Source: CAYSLU01 sp964431965 | GTDB lineage: Bacteria; Verrucomicrobiota; Kiritimatiellia; CAIKKV01; CAYSLU01 | DNA: 16,679 nt | Reading direction: 5' to 3' | Assembly: GCA_964431965.1 (NCBI GenBank) | Contig: CAYSLU010000104.1 | Location: 1-16,679 of the forward strand | Part shown: positions 7,693 through 14,741 of the stretch, one piece after another | Numbering within the stretch: position 1 is the stretch's first letter | How the letters are laid out: each line of letters begins with the position of its first letter | Notes under the pieces: model-generated | Told to the model about the DNA's origin: nothing | Seen by the model: only the letters and a program-made list of their open reading frames with translations | The model's database searches: none | Position numbers and translations under genes: made by a program

Positions 7693-9000
7693 TCACGCCT
7701 CCTTCGGGCCCTGTCGGGCATACTTGGCAAGCAGGTAGAAGTCCACGATCCCCAGCAGCGTGTACAGGACCACGAACCCGGCCAGCGAAACAACCACCTG
7801 CGACACGTCCAGGTTCGTGGAAACCGCATCCCGGGTCTTCATCACGCCGTACATGATCCACGGCTGCCGTCCGACCTCGGTCACGATCCAGCCCATCTGG
7901 TTGGCCAGGTACGGCAGGGGAATGGACCACACCGCGATCTTCAGGAACCACCGGTAGTCCGAAATCGAGTTGCGCTTCCAGAACGCAAACAGCGCGACGG
8001 CCGCGAAGTAGACGCCGAGGAAGGCCATGATTCGGAACGAGATGAACGTCACCAGAACCGGGGGGCGCTCCTCGGGAGGCCAGTCTTTCAGCCCCCGAAT
8101 GACCGCATCCGGCCGGTATTCGGTCATCAAGCTCAGCCCGGCCGGGATGGACAGCGCTTCGATGCTGTTCCGCTCGTTGGCTTCGTCCGGCCACACCAGT
8201 ATCGGGAACGGCGCGCGGGCCGTCGTCTCCCAGTGGGCTTCCATGGCCGCGAGCGCCACCGGCCGCGTGTTGTACACGTCTACCGCGCTATGGTGCCCTT
8301 CCAGAACCTCCGCCACGGAGGCCAGGAGCGCGAATGTGGCCGCCAGCTTGAACGAGCGCCCGAAGAAATCCACCTTCTGCCGCCGCAGAAGGTGCCACGC
8401 CGCGATGCCCATCACGAAGAATGCGGCGAGGATGTACGCGCCGAGCAGCGTGTGCGCCACGGTGGTGATCGCCGTGCGCTGCAGCACCACGGCGGCGAAG
8501 TCCGTCAGCTCCGCCCGGCCGTTCCGGAGCGCGTAGCCGACCGGGTGCTTCATCCAGGCATTGGCCACCAGGATCCAGAAGGCCGAGAGGTTCGAGGCGA
8601 TGGCGACCAGCCAGATCGCGAGGCAGTGCGCCTTGGCCGACAGCCGCTTCCAGCCGAAGATCCACACGGCCACGAACGTGCTCTCGAGGAAGAACGTCAC
8701 CGTGGCTTCCACCGCCAGCAGCGACCCGAAGACGTCGCCCACGAAGGTCGAGTAGCGCGACCAGTTCGTACCGAACTGAAACTCCAGCGTGATTCCGGTC
8801 ACGATGCCCAGCGCGAAGTTGATCAGGAATAGCTTGCCCCAGAACCGCGCCATGTTGCGGTATACCGGCAGGCCGGTTCGGACGTACATCGTTTCCATGA
8901 TTGCCAGGAGCACGGAGAGCCCCAGCGTCAAGGGGACGAAGAGGAAGTGAAACAGCGCCGTGGCCGCAAACTGGAGCCTCGATAAGATCAGCACATCCAT
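7693..9000 (-). CDS. cydA: Cytochrome bd quinol oxidase subunit I
   Basis: A 435-residue polytopic membrane protein. By comparison with E. coli CydA, the heme ligands are visible: H18 (ALFHFLF), H183 (VAHTLLGAY) and M369 (ANQMGW), along with E98 and E106 and the GRQPW motif at 377-381. The length fits the short Q-loop form rather than the roughly 520-residue long-loop form. It oxidises quinol and carries hemes b558, b595 and d. The start is ATG 9000, giving the standard MDVLILSRLQFA; a TTG at 9033 is rejected. GGGGG lies in the ribosome-binding position. It is the first gene of a cydAB operon, and its presence indicates growth under low oxygen. Confidence 0.96.
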   Translation of the reverse strand: MDVLILSRLQFAATALFHFLFVPLTLGLSVLLAIMETMYVRTGLPVYRNMARFWGKLFLINFALGIVTGITLEFQFGTNWSRYSTFVGDVFGSLLAVEATVTFFLESTFVAVWIFGWKRLSAKAHCLAIWLVAIASNLSAFWILVANAWMKHPVGYALRNGRAELTDFAAVVLQRTAITTVAHTLLGAYILAAFFVMGIAAWHLLRRQKVDFFGRSFKLAATFALLASVAEVLEGHHSAVDVYNTRPVALAAMEAHWETTARAPFPILVWPDEANERNSIEALSIPAGLSLMTEYRPDAVIRGLKDWPPEERPPVLVTFISFRIMAFLGVYFAAVALFAFWKRNSISDYRWFLKIAVWSIPLPYLANQMGWIVTEVGRQPWIMYGVMKTRDAVSTNLDVSQVVVSLAGFVVLYTLLGIVDFYLLAKYARQGPKEA

Positions 9001-9023
9001 GAAATGCCCCCAATCTCGGAGTA

Positions 9024-9062
9024 ATTCGTGCAATTATTAACGAATCGGACTTCGGGCCGCAA
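9024..9062 (-). promoter_or_regulatory. Candidate cydAB promoter with inverted repeat
   Basis: On the minus strand, AATAAT (9038-9033) is a 5-of-6 -10 element, and TTGCGG (9062-9057) is a weak -35 at 18-base spacing. A perfect inverted repeat ATTCGT-N10-ACGAAT (9024-9029 and 9040-9045) brackets the -10 in an unusually AT-rich pocket. cyd operons are commonly controlled by redox regulators such as Rex, ArcA or FNR. The TTCGT-N10-ACGAA symmetry matches none of these exactly, so the regulator is unassigned. Confidence 0.45.
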
Positions 9063-9092
9063 GATTCTTTTTTCGGGTGTGTCTTGGCCGGA

Positions 9093-9235
9093 CATGGTCT
9101 TTCCCTTCGGCAGCGTTTCGTTCGGTCGGGACGGAGCCCGCCCCTCCAGGGCGGCAGAGGCGGCGGTGTTCGCCCCATGGAGGGACGACCTCCGTGTCGT
9201 CCGCGAGCGAAACCGAGCGAAAGGGAAAGACCATG
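9093..9235. repeat. Palindromic intergenic repeat, copy A (intact)
   Basis: A 143-base element with perfect 15-base terminal inverted repeats, CATGGTCTTTCCCTT at 9093-9107 and its reverse complement at 9221-9235. The interior also pairs: ACGGAG with CTCCGT, and CCCTCCA with TGGAGGG. The whole element can therefore fold back on itself. Positions 9115-9235 match 11401-11521 at 112 of 121 bases with no gaps. No target-site duplication or coding sequence is evident. It lies downstream of the second lyase gene and upstream of cydA, in the 307-base gene-free stretch 9001-9307. Confidence 0.85.
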
Positions 9236-9263
9236 CTTCGCTGGAGCGGACATGGCCCGGCCG

Positions 9264-9284
9264 GCCGCGCGTCATCGGCGCGGC
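9264..9284 (-). terminator. GC-rich hairpin after the second lyase gene
   Basis: GCCGCGC (9264-9270) and GCGCGGC (9278-9284) form a perfect 7-bp stem with a 7-base loop, 24 bases beyond the lyase stop at 9308. There is no T-tract on the minus strand, so it would have to be factor-assisted or act with repeat copy A just beyond it. Confidence 0.35.
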
Positions 9285-9307
9285 GGAGCGCGGCCCGCCA
9301 TCGCCGC

Positions 9308-11326
9308 TCATCTGGACCCGGATTGCAGCCGGCTGACTCGGCCGGTGATGTCGACCCCGGGCGAGGCGTCGCTTCGCAAGAAGGTTCCGCCGGCGAGCGC
9401 TCCACCGGACAGGCGTCCCGTCGCGTCGAACTGCAGGTGGACCAACTCGCCGTCCGTGTCCACTCCATGCTGCGTGTCGATGGCGTCTTCGATGCGTCCG
9501 CTCCAGACGATGAGATCGGTTGATCCGTCAGCCCATCGCAGGTGGAGCCGGCCTGCGGTTCGATCGGTGAACTCGACGCCGGGGCGGGTGGCGTGGGCCG
9601 TCACGTGCGGCGCCTCGGTGCCTGCGAATGGGATCAGGACGGTAGCCAGGTGGACCTTCCACGGCTCGCGCTCGGTGGCCGCGAGTCGGACCATGGGCGC
9701 GGGCACGTGCTGGCGCCGTCCGATGTCGGGCAGCCATCCCCGCATTGGATCCCGCTCGCCCGAGTGAACCGCCAGGCGAGCTGCATCAGGGGCCAGCGGG
9801 AAGAGCAGCAGCAGGTTGCTGGCGGGATGGGCGGTGACGGCGGACCGGCCGTCCTCCCGGACGTGCGCGGCCCCTTCGCCGAGCTGCCAGACGCTTTCGA
9901 TCGTCAGGCTGCCGTCGCGCTCCGGCTTGGTCAGGACATGATCCATCACGACGAGGCACCGGCCGCGGATCCAGAGCAGCGCGCGGTGGTGCTCCCCGAA
10001 GACGCCCGCGCCGTAGCGCTCGTCCGGAGTGTTCGGCCAATAGCCCCCGTTGTACAGCCCCTCCACGAGGTCGTATCCGGGTGCCTGGCGGAGCCTGGCC
10101 CATGCCAGTGAGTGGGCCTGATCAAGCCCGTCCAGGTTCACGGTGCTGTGGTGCGCGGTGCCCCGGGCATATGCGTCGTGGGGGATCGGGTAGCCCGGAT
10201 CGACGATCAGCGGTCGGCCGTGGGCGAAGAGCTGGATGGCGTTGCGGCCGGGATGCCAGTGCCACCCGCGCCGGATGGTGGCGTCGAACGTGACGTAGGT
10301 CGCGTCAGGCCCCCACTGGTCGCGGAGAAACACCTGCCCGACGTCGCGGTAGTGTCGGCAGGGGGGCGGCGTTTGGTCGGGGAGCCCGGCTGCCGCCCTG
10401 AAGTCACGGCGGGCGGCGGCCATGTGGTCGCCGTAGGTGCTGCGGCCGGGGACATAGCTGGTGTCATTGATCGGCGTGAGCGCGCCGTCGGGGCGGATGG
10501 CGTGGAGCGCGTAGTCGTACATGCCGGCGATCGCTTCGGCCGGAATGCGCAGCCCCAGTCCAGGCATAGCCCGGGCGAGCTTCCACATTTCGGCCAGCAG
10601 TTCCAGCACATCGCAGTGGTATTCCGCGGAGCCTTCCATGTCGGCGCCGTCGGGCAGGATCTGGCGCGCGACGGCGTCGTTCAGAATCCGCACGCCCAGC
10701 GCGCGCCAGGAATCAGCCTCGGGCAGGAAGGACAGGCGGATGCCGCTCAGCAGCAGGACGTCGCCGTGCAGGATGCGGATGTTGCGGCCGGGGTACACGT
10801 GGGACGCGAGATACGTCAGGACGATCCGCGCCGCCCCGATGATCGTCTCGAAGAACGCATCGTCGAAAGCCGGGCTGCCGAGGAAGGCGGGCAGGAGCCC
10901 GAGCCAGCCGCCGCTGCGCGTCGAGCCGATCCGCGGTGGAAAGGAGGTGGGCCCGTCGTGCAGGGGTGGGGTCCAGGCGGGCGTAACCGGGTAGGCGTGC
11001 AGGAACGCTTCGATGTACCGCCGGGCCGACTGTGCATAGCGCTCGTCCCGGGTCTGGCGGTAGGCGGAGGCGAGCGGCCCGATGAGGCCGAAGATCATCA
11101 GCAGCCTATGGGCCTGGCTCGGTCTCGGAAGGCTCTGGCCGGTCCAGTCGATCGCCTCGGGCTCGATGCGCACCCAGTCCTCGCCACCGTCGGTTCGGAA
11201 GAGCTCGCCGGCGACCAGGCGGTCGGCCTGTCGGAGCAGGCCGGGCGTGCCTGGCGGAACCCAATCGCCTCGCACCTCCGCCAGCCGCCGCGCGTTCTCG
11301 AGAAACTCCTGCCGCCAGTTGCTCAT
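9308..11326 (-). CDS. Second heparinase II/III-family polysaccharide lyase
   Basis: A 672-residue protein with a helical toroid (about 60-300) and a beta-sandwich domain (about 330-672). Motifs match the family but differ from the lyase at 927: GSAEYHCDVLELL (232-244, candidate Tyr236/His237), INDTSYVPG (286-294), GWHWHPGRNAIQLF (354-367) and LIVDPGYPIPHDAY, then HHSTVNLDG. The family cleaves uronic-acid polysaccharides by beta-elimination; the substrate is not assignable. No signal peptide is seen. ATG 11326 is chosen because GGGAGG lies four bases upstream; ATG 11338 (adding MGGG) lacks a ribosome-binding site. Upstream extension of the frame to 11737 runs through repeat copy B and is discarded. 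The gene stands alone between two direct repeat copies. Confidence 0.82.
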   Translation of the reverse strand: MSNWRQEFLENARRLAEVRGDWVPPGTPGLLRQADRLVAGELFRTDGGEDWVRIEPEAIDWTGQSLPRPSQAHRLLMIFGLIGPLASAYRQTRDERYAQSARRYIEAFLHAYPVTPAWTPPLHDGPTSFPPRIGSTRSGGWLGLLPAFLGSPAFDDAFFETIIGAARIVLTYLASHVYPGRNIRILHGDVLLLSGIRLSFLPEADSWRALGVRILNDAVARQILPDGADMEGSAEYHCDVLELLAEMWKLARAMPGLGLRIPAEAIAGMYDYALHAIRPDGALTPINDTSYVPGRSTYGDHMAAARRDFRAAAGLPDQTPPPCRHYRDVGQVFLRDQWGPDATYVTFDATIRRGWHWHPGRNAIQLFAHGRPLIVDPGYPIPHDAYARGTAHHSTVNLDGLDQAHSLAWARLRQAPGYDLVEGLYNGGYWPNTPDERYGAGVFGEHHRALLWIRGRCLVVMDHVLTKPERDGSLTIESVWQLGEGAAHVREDGRSAVTAHPASNLLLLFPLAPDAARLAVHSGERDPMRGWLPDIGRRQHVPAPMVRLAATEREPWKVHLATVLIPFAGTEAPHVTAHATRPGVEFTDRTAGRLHLRWADGSTDLIVWSGRIEDAIDTQHGVDTDGELVHLQFDATGRLSGGALAGGTFLRSDASPGVDITGRVSRLQSGSR

Positions 11327-11400
11327 GCCGCCTCCCATCTGACTCGAATCGCCGGGCGGCCCATGCCCCCAAAGAACGGCAACGCTATCGCCTTGGAACC

Positions 11401-11521
11401 GTTTCGCTCGGTCGGGACGGAGCCCGCCCCTCCAGGACGGCAGAAACGGCGGTCTTCGACCCATGGAGGGGCGACCTCCGTGTCGTCCTCGAGCGAAACC
11501 GAGCCAAAGGGAAAGACCATG
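11401..11521. repeat. Palindromic intergenic repeat, copy B (left arm degraded)
   Basis: It aligns without gaps to 9115-9235 in the same orientation, with 9 mismatches in 121 bases. The right end keeps the GGGAAAGACCATG terminus, but the matching outer left arm is missing: the sequence left of 11401 no longer reads CATGGTCTTTCCC. The right edge lies five bases beyond the stop of the outer-membrane protein gene, so the operon transcript would end in this fold-back structure. Confidence 0.85.
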
Positions 11522-11525
11522 GGGG

Positions 11526-12452
11526 CTACTGCGACCTCCGCAGTTCGTGCTCGACGACGAGCCGCATGCCGGCGCTGAGCCGCCACCAGGAGTAGTCGCT
11601 GTCGGCGATTGTGCTCGCGTGCGACTCCCCGTCCACCGAAGAGAACAACTCCAGCCAAGGCCGCAGGCGGTAGGTCGCCCATGCGCCGGCCGGCGTGGGC
11701 GTGTCGCACCGGCTCTCGCCATCGACGCTCTGTGCATAGGGGCGGGTGCCGGTTCCCGCCCACACGCCCACGTTCAGGCGCGCGGTGGGCTGGAACTCAC
11801 AGCCCATGGCCCCGCCGAAGCCTGAGTAATCCGCTTCCGATGCATCCGACTCGTTGTACTCCGCATATAGCTCGGCCCACACGGTCACCCGCCGGGGCAG
11901 GTGCCAGCGCAGTCCTGGCCGCACATCGGCGCGGCTGTCGGCCCGATCCGCGGCCGACGTGTAGACGGAGACATCGTAGAATGTCTGGCCGAAGGCGCCC
12001 TTCAGGCTCAGCTCAGCCGGCCACGTCGTCAGCGTTCGGACGATGTACGGCCTCGCCTGCCAGAAGGTGCAGTCGTCGGAGGGCCATGCCGCGTCCCGAT
12101 AGAGCCCTCCGCCAAGGGTTGCTCCGGCTTCGTTCTGTGCTTCGAAGTGGCGCCAGCGGACGAAGGCCGATACGTCATCCGTGGACTCGGAATCGCTCCC
12201 CGAATACTGTCTTCGACGGTAGTCGAGGAGCAGGGCGGTCTCCGTCTTGAGGCCGAGCGCGATCACGTCCAGCCCCGGGCCTGCTTGCCAGAAGGGTGAC
12301 CCTTCGCCTTGGCTGGATAGGTTCAAGCGGTTGTGCTCGTAGCCGGCTTGTGCCTCAAGTCGAGGGACGACAAAGGCATCGCTGGCGGCCGCGAGAACTC
12401 CCGGGAACAGCGTGAGGGCTCCGATCGCGGACCGTGCGGTCTGCCAGGTCAT
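11526..12452 (-). CDS. Putative outer-membrane beta-barrel protein
   Basis: A 308-residue protein. The first 26 residues form a signal peptide (hydrophobic stretch IGALTLFPGVLAAA, cleavage near AAASDA). The rest alternates short polar turns with amphipathic strands rich in Tyr/Trp/Phe, for example the segments around residues 31-45, 70-85 and 145-165, consistent with an outer-membrane barrel. I do not recognise a named family; it is reminiscent of PEP-CTERM/SlaM-like barrel proteins. The C-terminus ends in HELRRSQ rather than the aromatic residue usual for BAM substrates. It is the last gene of the sigma-factor operon, two bases after the preceding stop. Its role as an envelope effector or sensor is inferred from the operon. 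Confidence 0.6.
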   Translation of the reverse strand: MTWQTARSAIGALTLFPGVLAAASDAFVVPRLEAQAGYEHNRLNLSSQGEGSPFWQAGPGLDVIALGLKTETALLLDYRRRQYSGSDSESTDDVSAFVRWRHFEAQNEAGATLGGGLYRDAAWPSDDCTFWQARPYIVRTLTTWPAELSLKGAFGQTFYDVSVYTSAADRADSRADVRPGLRWHLPRRVTVWAELYAEYNESDASEADYSGFGGAMGCEFQPTARLNVGVWAGTGTRPYAQSVDGESRCDTPTPAGAWATYRLRPWLELFSSVDGESHASTIADSDYSWWRLSAGMRLVVEHELRRSQ

Positions 12453-12454
12453 CT

Positions 12455-13516
12455 CTATCGCCCCCGGTTCGGCGTTGTGCCTTGGGCCCCGGCATCCGAC
12501 GGGGCCTTCGCCCCTTGGCCGGTTGATCCGCTCGCACCGCCGGTTCCGCCGTTGGCGGCCGGGCGTGCATTTCCGAGAGACGAGGCGGTTCCGCCGGACC
12601 CCGACTGCACACCTGGGTCTGCCGCGGATCCGCCCCCAGAGCTCCGGCTGTCTCCCCCCCCGCCGCCCGCGGGTGTATTTCCGGGTGACGGGGCGCTGCC
12701 TCCCGCCCCGGCCGGCCCGCCTGACTCAGTCGGTCCGCTCCCCCGACTCGCTGATCCGCCCGGACCTCCTGCGTCGGGAGTGCTCCCTCCGCCTCCCCAG
12801 CGCCCTCCCGACCCGGTCCCATCCCAGAGTTGCTGCCGGATGCGCGTCCCCTCCACGTTCGCCCGGTGTTGTTGCACCGCGAAGCGACTGGCGCGTATGA
12901 CCTCCGTGCGGCGCATATTCCGCTCCGCAAAATCGACCATCATCTGCCCCACGGCGGGCTCGTCCATGCCGCTGAGGCGCATGGTTTCGCCGGCTTCCAC
13001 GATGCTTCGCACCCGCTCAGCCTGTCCGCCTTGCGCGCGGGTCAGTACGGCCTTCAACGTATCGGTCGACAGCCCGCTCTCCAGCGCCAACGTCACGGCT
13101 CTCATGAGCTGATCGTGCGACGGCGTCCGGGCGCCGTATCCCGCCTGCCGCAGCATCGCCGCCGCGCTTTGCAGGTTGGCCAGCCGGTTCCGGACTGCGT
13201 CCCGCAGTGCGCTCCCGTCCACCGCCTTGGCCGCGCCTTCCTCGATCCGCGCCAGGACGGGATCAGGGGGCAGCCCCTGCCGAATCGCCTCCTGCACCGG
13301 GGCCAGGCAGTCCTGCACCGATGCCGCCGGAAGGCTATTGGCCTGCAGCAGTCCGACAATGCGTCGCCACCGGATGGCATCCACGCCGGCCGGCACGAGC
13401 CCTTCCTCGGCCGTCACCGCGACTCCGGGTGGGGCGGACTGCCCGGTTGACGAGCCCGTCCATAGGACCATCAACAGTACACCCAGCCAGCACCTCAGCA
13501 AGGCTTTGACACTCAT
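12455..13516 (-). CDS. Secreted protein with helical domain and Gly/Ser-rich tail
   Basis: A 353-residue protein with three parts. Residues 1-26 are a signal peptide (LLRCWLGVLLMVLWTGSSTGQ). Residues 40-230 are predicted helical, Ala/Arg/Glu-rich, with no motif I recognise. Residues 232-353 are a low-complexity tail rich in Gly, Ser, Ala and Pro, containing a degenerate recurring GG[ST]A...GN pattern (near 253, 272, 295, 308). The tail may be a flexible linker or matrix-facing segment. AGGAG lies eight bases before the ATG, and the gene begins three bases after the anti-sigma-like gene stops. No function can be assigned; the position between an anti-sigma-like protein and an outer-membrane barrel suggests a periplasmic partner. 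Confidence 0.62.
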   Translation of the reverse strand: MSVKALLRCWLGVLLMVLWTGSSTGQSAPPGVAVTAEEGLVPAGVDAIRWRRIVGLLQANSLPAASVQDCLAPVQEAIRQGLPPDPVLARIEEGAAKAVDGSALRDAVRNRLANLQSAAAMLRQAGYGARTPSHDQLMRAVTLALESGLSTDTLKAVLTRAQGGQAERVRSIVEAGETMRLSGMDEPAVGQMMVDFAERNMRRTEVIRASRFAVQQHRANVEGTRIRQQLWDGTGSGGRWGGGGSTPDAGGPGGSASRGSGPTESGGPAGAGGSAPSPGNTPAGGGGGDSRSSGGGSAADPGVQSGSGGTASSLGNARPAANGGTGGASGSTGQGAKAPSDAGAQGTTPNRGR

Positions 13517-13519
13517 ACG

Positions 13520-14122
13520 TCAACTCCTGTCATCGTAGACATCTACCACCGCATTCTCGCGACCGAACCCGTCGGGACGATGTGTCGCCGCGCCTGGATC
13601 CGTCACCCACGTCTTGCCGTTCACGAGGAACTGGTACTCGTAGTGCCCCTCGGGCAGTGTGATGTTTGCCGTCCAGTGGCCGGTTGCGTCCGGTCCGTGG
13701 AGCCGGATCACTCCGGGCGTCCAGTTGTTGAAGTCACCCAGGAGTTCCACCCGCTGTGCGCCGGGCGCGTGGATCTGGAAATGAACCCGCACATGCTGGG
13801 CCTGGGTCTGAGGCATCAGGCGCCAGGCTCCCAGCATCGCCAGCAGCATGGCCGCGGCGCCGGCCAGCGCCGGTACGACCCACTGCCGCCGCTGGGGCAG
13901 AAATCCCGCCAGCCACCCGCGGAGGGGCTGTCTCGCTGCGGGCCGTGCCGCCATGATCGCGGCGGTGAGTCCGGCCGGCGCCCGCACCCTGGCGTTCTCC
14001 AGCCTTCCGAGCGCGTTCCGGTACTTGGCCACCGCCGCGGCCTCTTCCGGCGTACCGGCCGGCGCGTCGGCCTCTCCGTCGAGCAGGGCATGGATCCGCC
14101 TGGTATCTTTCTTCTCGTTCAT
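13520..14122 (-). CDS. Anti-sigma-like membrane protein with C-terminal CBM48 domain
   Basis: A 200-residue protein with three segments. Residues 1-60 are a charged helical cytosolic region beginning with the HALLDGEADAP pattern seen in anti-sigma N-termini, but without any Cys, so it is not a zinc-binding (ZAS) type. Residues 81-100 are one transmembrane helix (WVVPALAGAAAMLLAMLGAW). Residues 108-197 are a CBM48/AMPK glycogen-binding-type early-set domain with the diagnostic LLGDFNNWTPG (127-137) and YEYQFLVNGKTWVTDP. Its ATG overlaps the sigma-factor stop as ATGA, a classic sigma/anti-sigma coupling. Orientation would put the CBM outside the inner membrane. Inference: the protein holds the sigma factor until the outer domain senses a glycan or partner. 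Sigma binding is not shown by sequence alone. Confidence 0.75.
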   Translation of the reverse strand: MNEKKDTRRIHALLDGEADAPAGTPEEAAAVAKYRNALGRLENARVRAPAGLTAAIMAARPAARQPLRGWLAGFLPQRRQWVVPALAGAAAMLLAMLGAWRLMPQTQAQHVRVHFQIHAPGAQRVELLGDFNNWTPGVIRLHGPDATGHWTANITLPEGHYEYQFLVNGKTWVTDPGAATHRPDGFGRENAVVDVYDDRS

Positions 14123-14658
14123 CTCGCCTTCTCCCGCTCGCCGTCCAGCAGGCGCACAAGCTCGTCCCGCCCTCGAGCCACACGCATCTTGGCCGCGCTC
14201 ACGCCGATGCCCAGCGTGCTCGCCACCTCTTCGTAGGTCATCCCTTCCATGTGCTTCAAGACCAGCGCCTCCCTCAGTGCTCCGGGCAACTGGCCCAGGG
14301 CGGACTCCAGGGCTTCGTCTCGCGCCTGCGGAGCCGGCGTCGGGCTCAGATCCTGCATCTCGGCCGCGGCCTGCTCCATGTGCTTCCGCCGGCTGCGGCT
14401 GCGGAACCCGTTCTTCGTGAGGTTTGCGCCGATGCTCAACACCCAGTTCCGGAAGGCGTACTCCGGCTTGTACGAATGGATCTTCCGATACGCCCGGCAA
14501 AAGGTCTCCTGTGCGATGTCCGCCGCGTCATGCCAGTTTCCGGTCATCCTCCACGCCAGGTTGAACACCGCATCCTGATTCCGGCGAACCAATTCCGAGA
14601 AGGCGCCGTCATCGCCGGCGCGGCACTGTTCTGCCAGATGGGAATCGGCTTCGTGCAT
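14119..14658 (-). CDS. ECF-type RNA polymerase sigma factor (RpoE-like)
   Basis: A 179-residue sigma factor with only regions 2 and 4, the normal size for an ECF sigma. Region 2 (about 12-78) contains DAADIAQETFCRAYRKI and FRNWVLSIGANL, which bind core polymerase and the -10 element. Region 4 (about 112-172) contains LPGALREALVLKHMEGMTYE and the helix-turn-helix GIGVSAAKMRVARGRDEL, which reads the -35 element. ATG 14658 is chosen because it gives a full-length protein without the proline-rich upstream frame that runs to 15381. The ribosome-binding site is weak. It heads a four-gene operon and probably activates its own promoter at 14714-14740. I cannot assign an ECF group. Confidence 0.93.
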   Translation of the reverse strand: MHEADSHLAEQCRAGDDGAFSELVRRNQDAVFNLAWRMTGNWHDAADIAQETFCRAYRKIHSYKPEYAFRNWVLSIGANLTKNGFRSRSRRKHMEQAAAEMQDLSPTPAPQARDEALESALGQLPGALREALVLKHMEGMTYEEVASTLGIGVSAAKMRVARGRDELVRLLDGEREKAR

Positions 14659-14713
14659 CTCAATCCATACCTGTACACCACTGCCGCCGACTTTGTCACT
14701 TCGCGGTTTGCAG

Positions 14714-14740
14714 TCTGACGCCGGCCGGATGTGACGTTCC
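14714..14740 (-). promoter_or_regulatory. Candidate ECF promoter of the sigma operon
   Basis: Read on the minus strand, GGAAC (14740-14736) is followed after 16 bases by GTCAGA (14719-14714), which with the preceding C gives the CGTC core common in ECF -10 elements. GGAAC is the typical ECF -35. Predicted transcription start is near 14707, about 49 bases before the sigma-factor ATG. This is the expected autoregulatory arrangement. Confidence 0.55.
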
Positions 14741-14741
14741 C

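Noticed and set aside
7691..8194. N-terminal extension of cydB
   Set aside because: It overlaps cydA out of frame; ATG 7690 has a perfect GGAGG and gives the canonical CydB N-terminus.
8988..9098. A 36-codon minus-strand frame beginning MSGQDTPEKRIL at the edge of repeat copy A and overlapping the cydA start
   Set aside because: Its ATG comes from the repeat terminus, it has no recognisable domain and it occupies the cydA promoter region.
9028..9336. Small open frames beginning MVFPF or reading GKDHA/GKTM within and around the repeats
   Set aside because: They arise in several frames of both repeat copies and are products of the palindrome, not genes.
9093..11521. Composite transposon or insertion sequence
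   Set aside because: No transposase or recombinase gene is present between or beside the copies and no target duplication was seen, so only a repeat-flanked gene can be claimed.
10112..11578. 488-codon open frame on the plus strand opposite the second lyase gene
   Set aside because: It is a shadow of the lyase reading frame, low in recognisable structure, and it runs through repeat copy B.
11327..11737. N-terminal extension of the second lyase frame
   Set aside because: It crosses repeat copy B and the end of the outer-membrane protein gene, whereas ATG 11326 has a GGGAGG just upstream.
14123..14500. N-terminal extension of the anti-sigma-like frame
   Set aside because: It lies wholly inside the sigma-factor gene in another frame; the ATGA overlap at 14119-14122 is the natural start.
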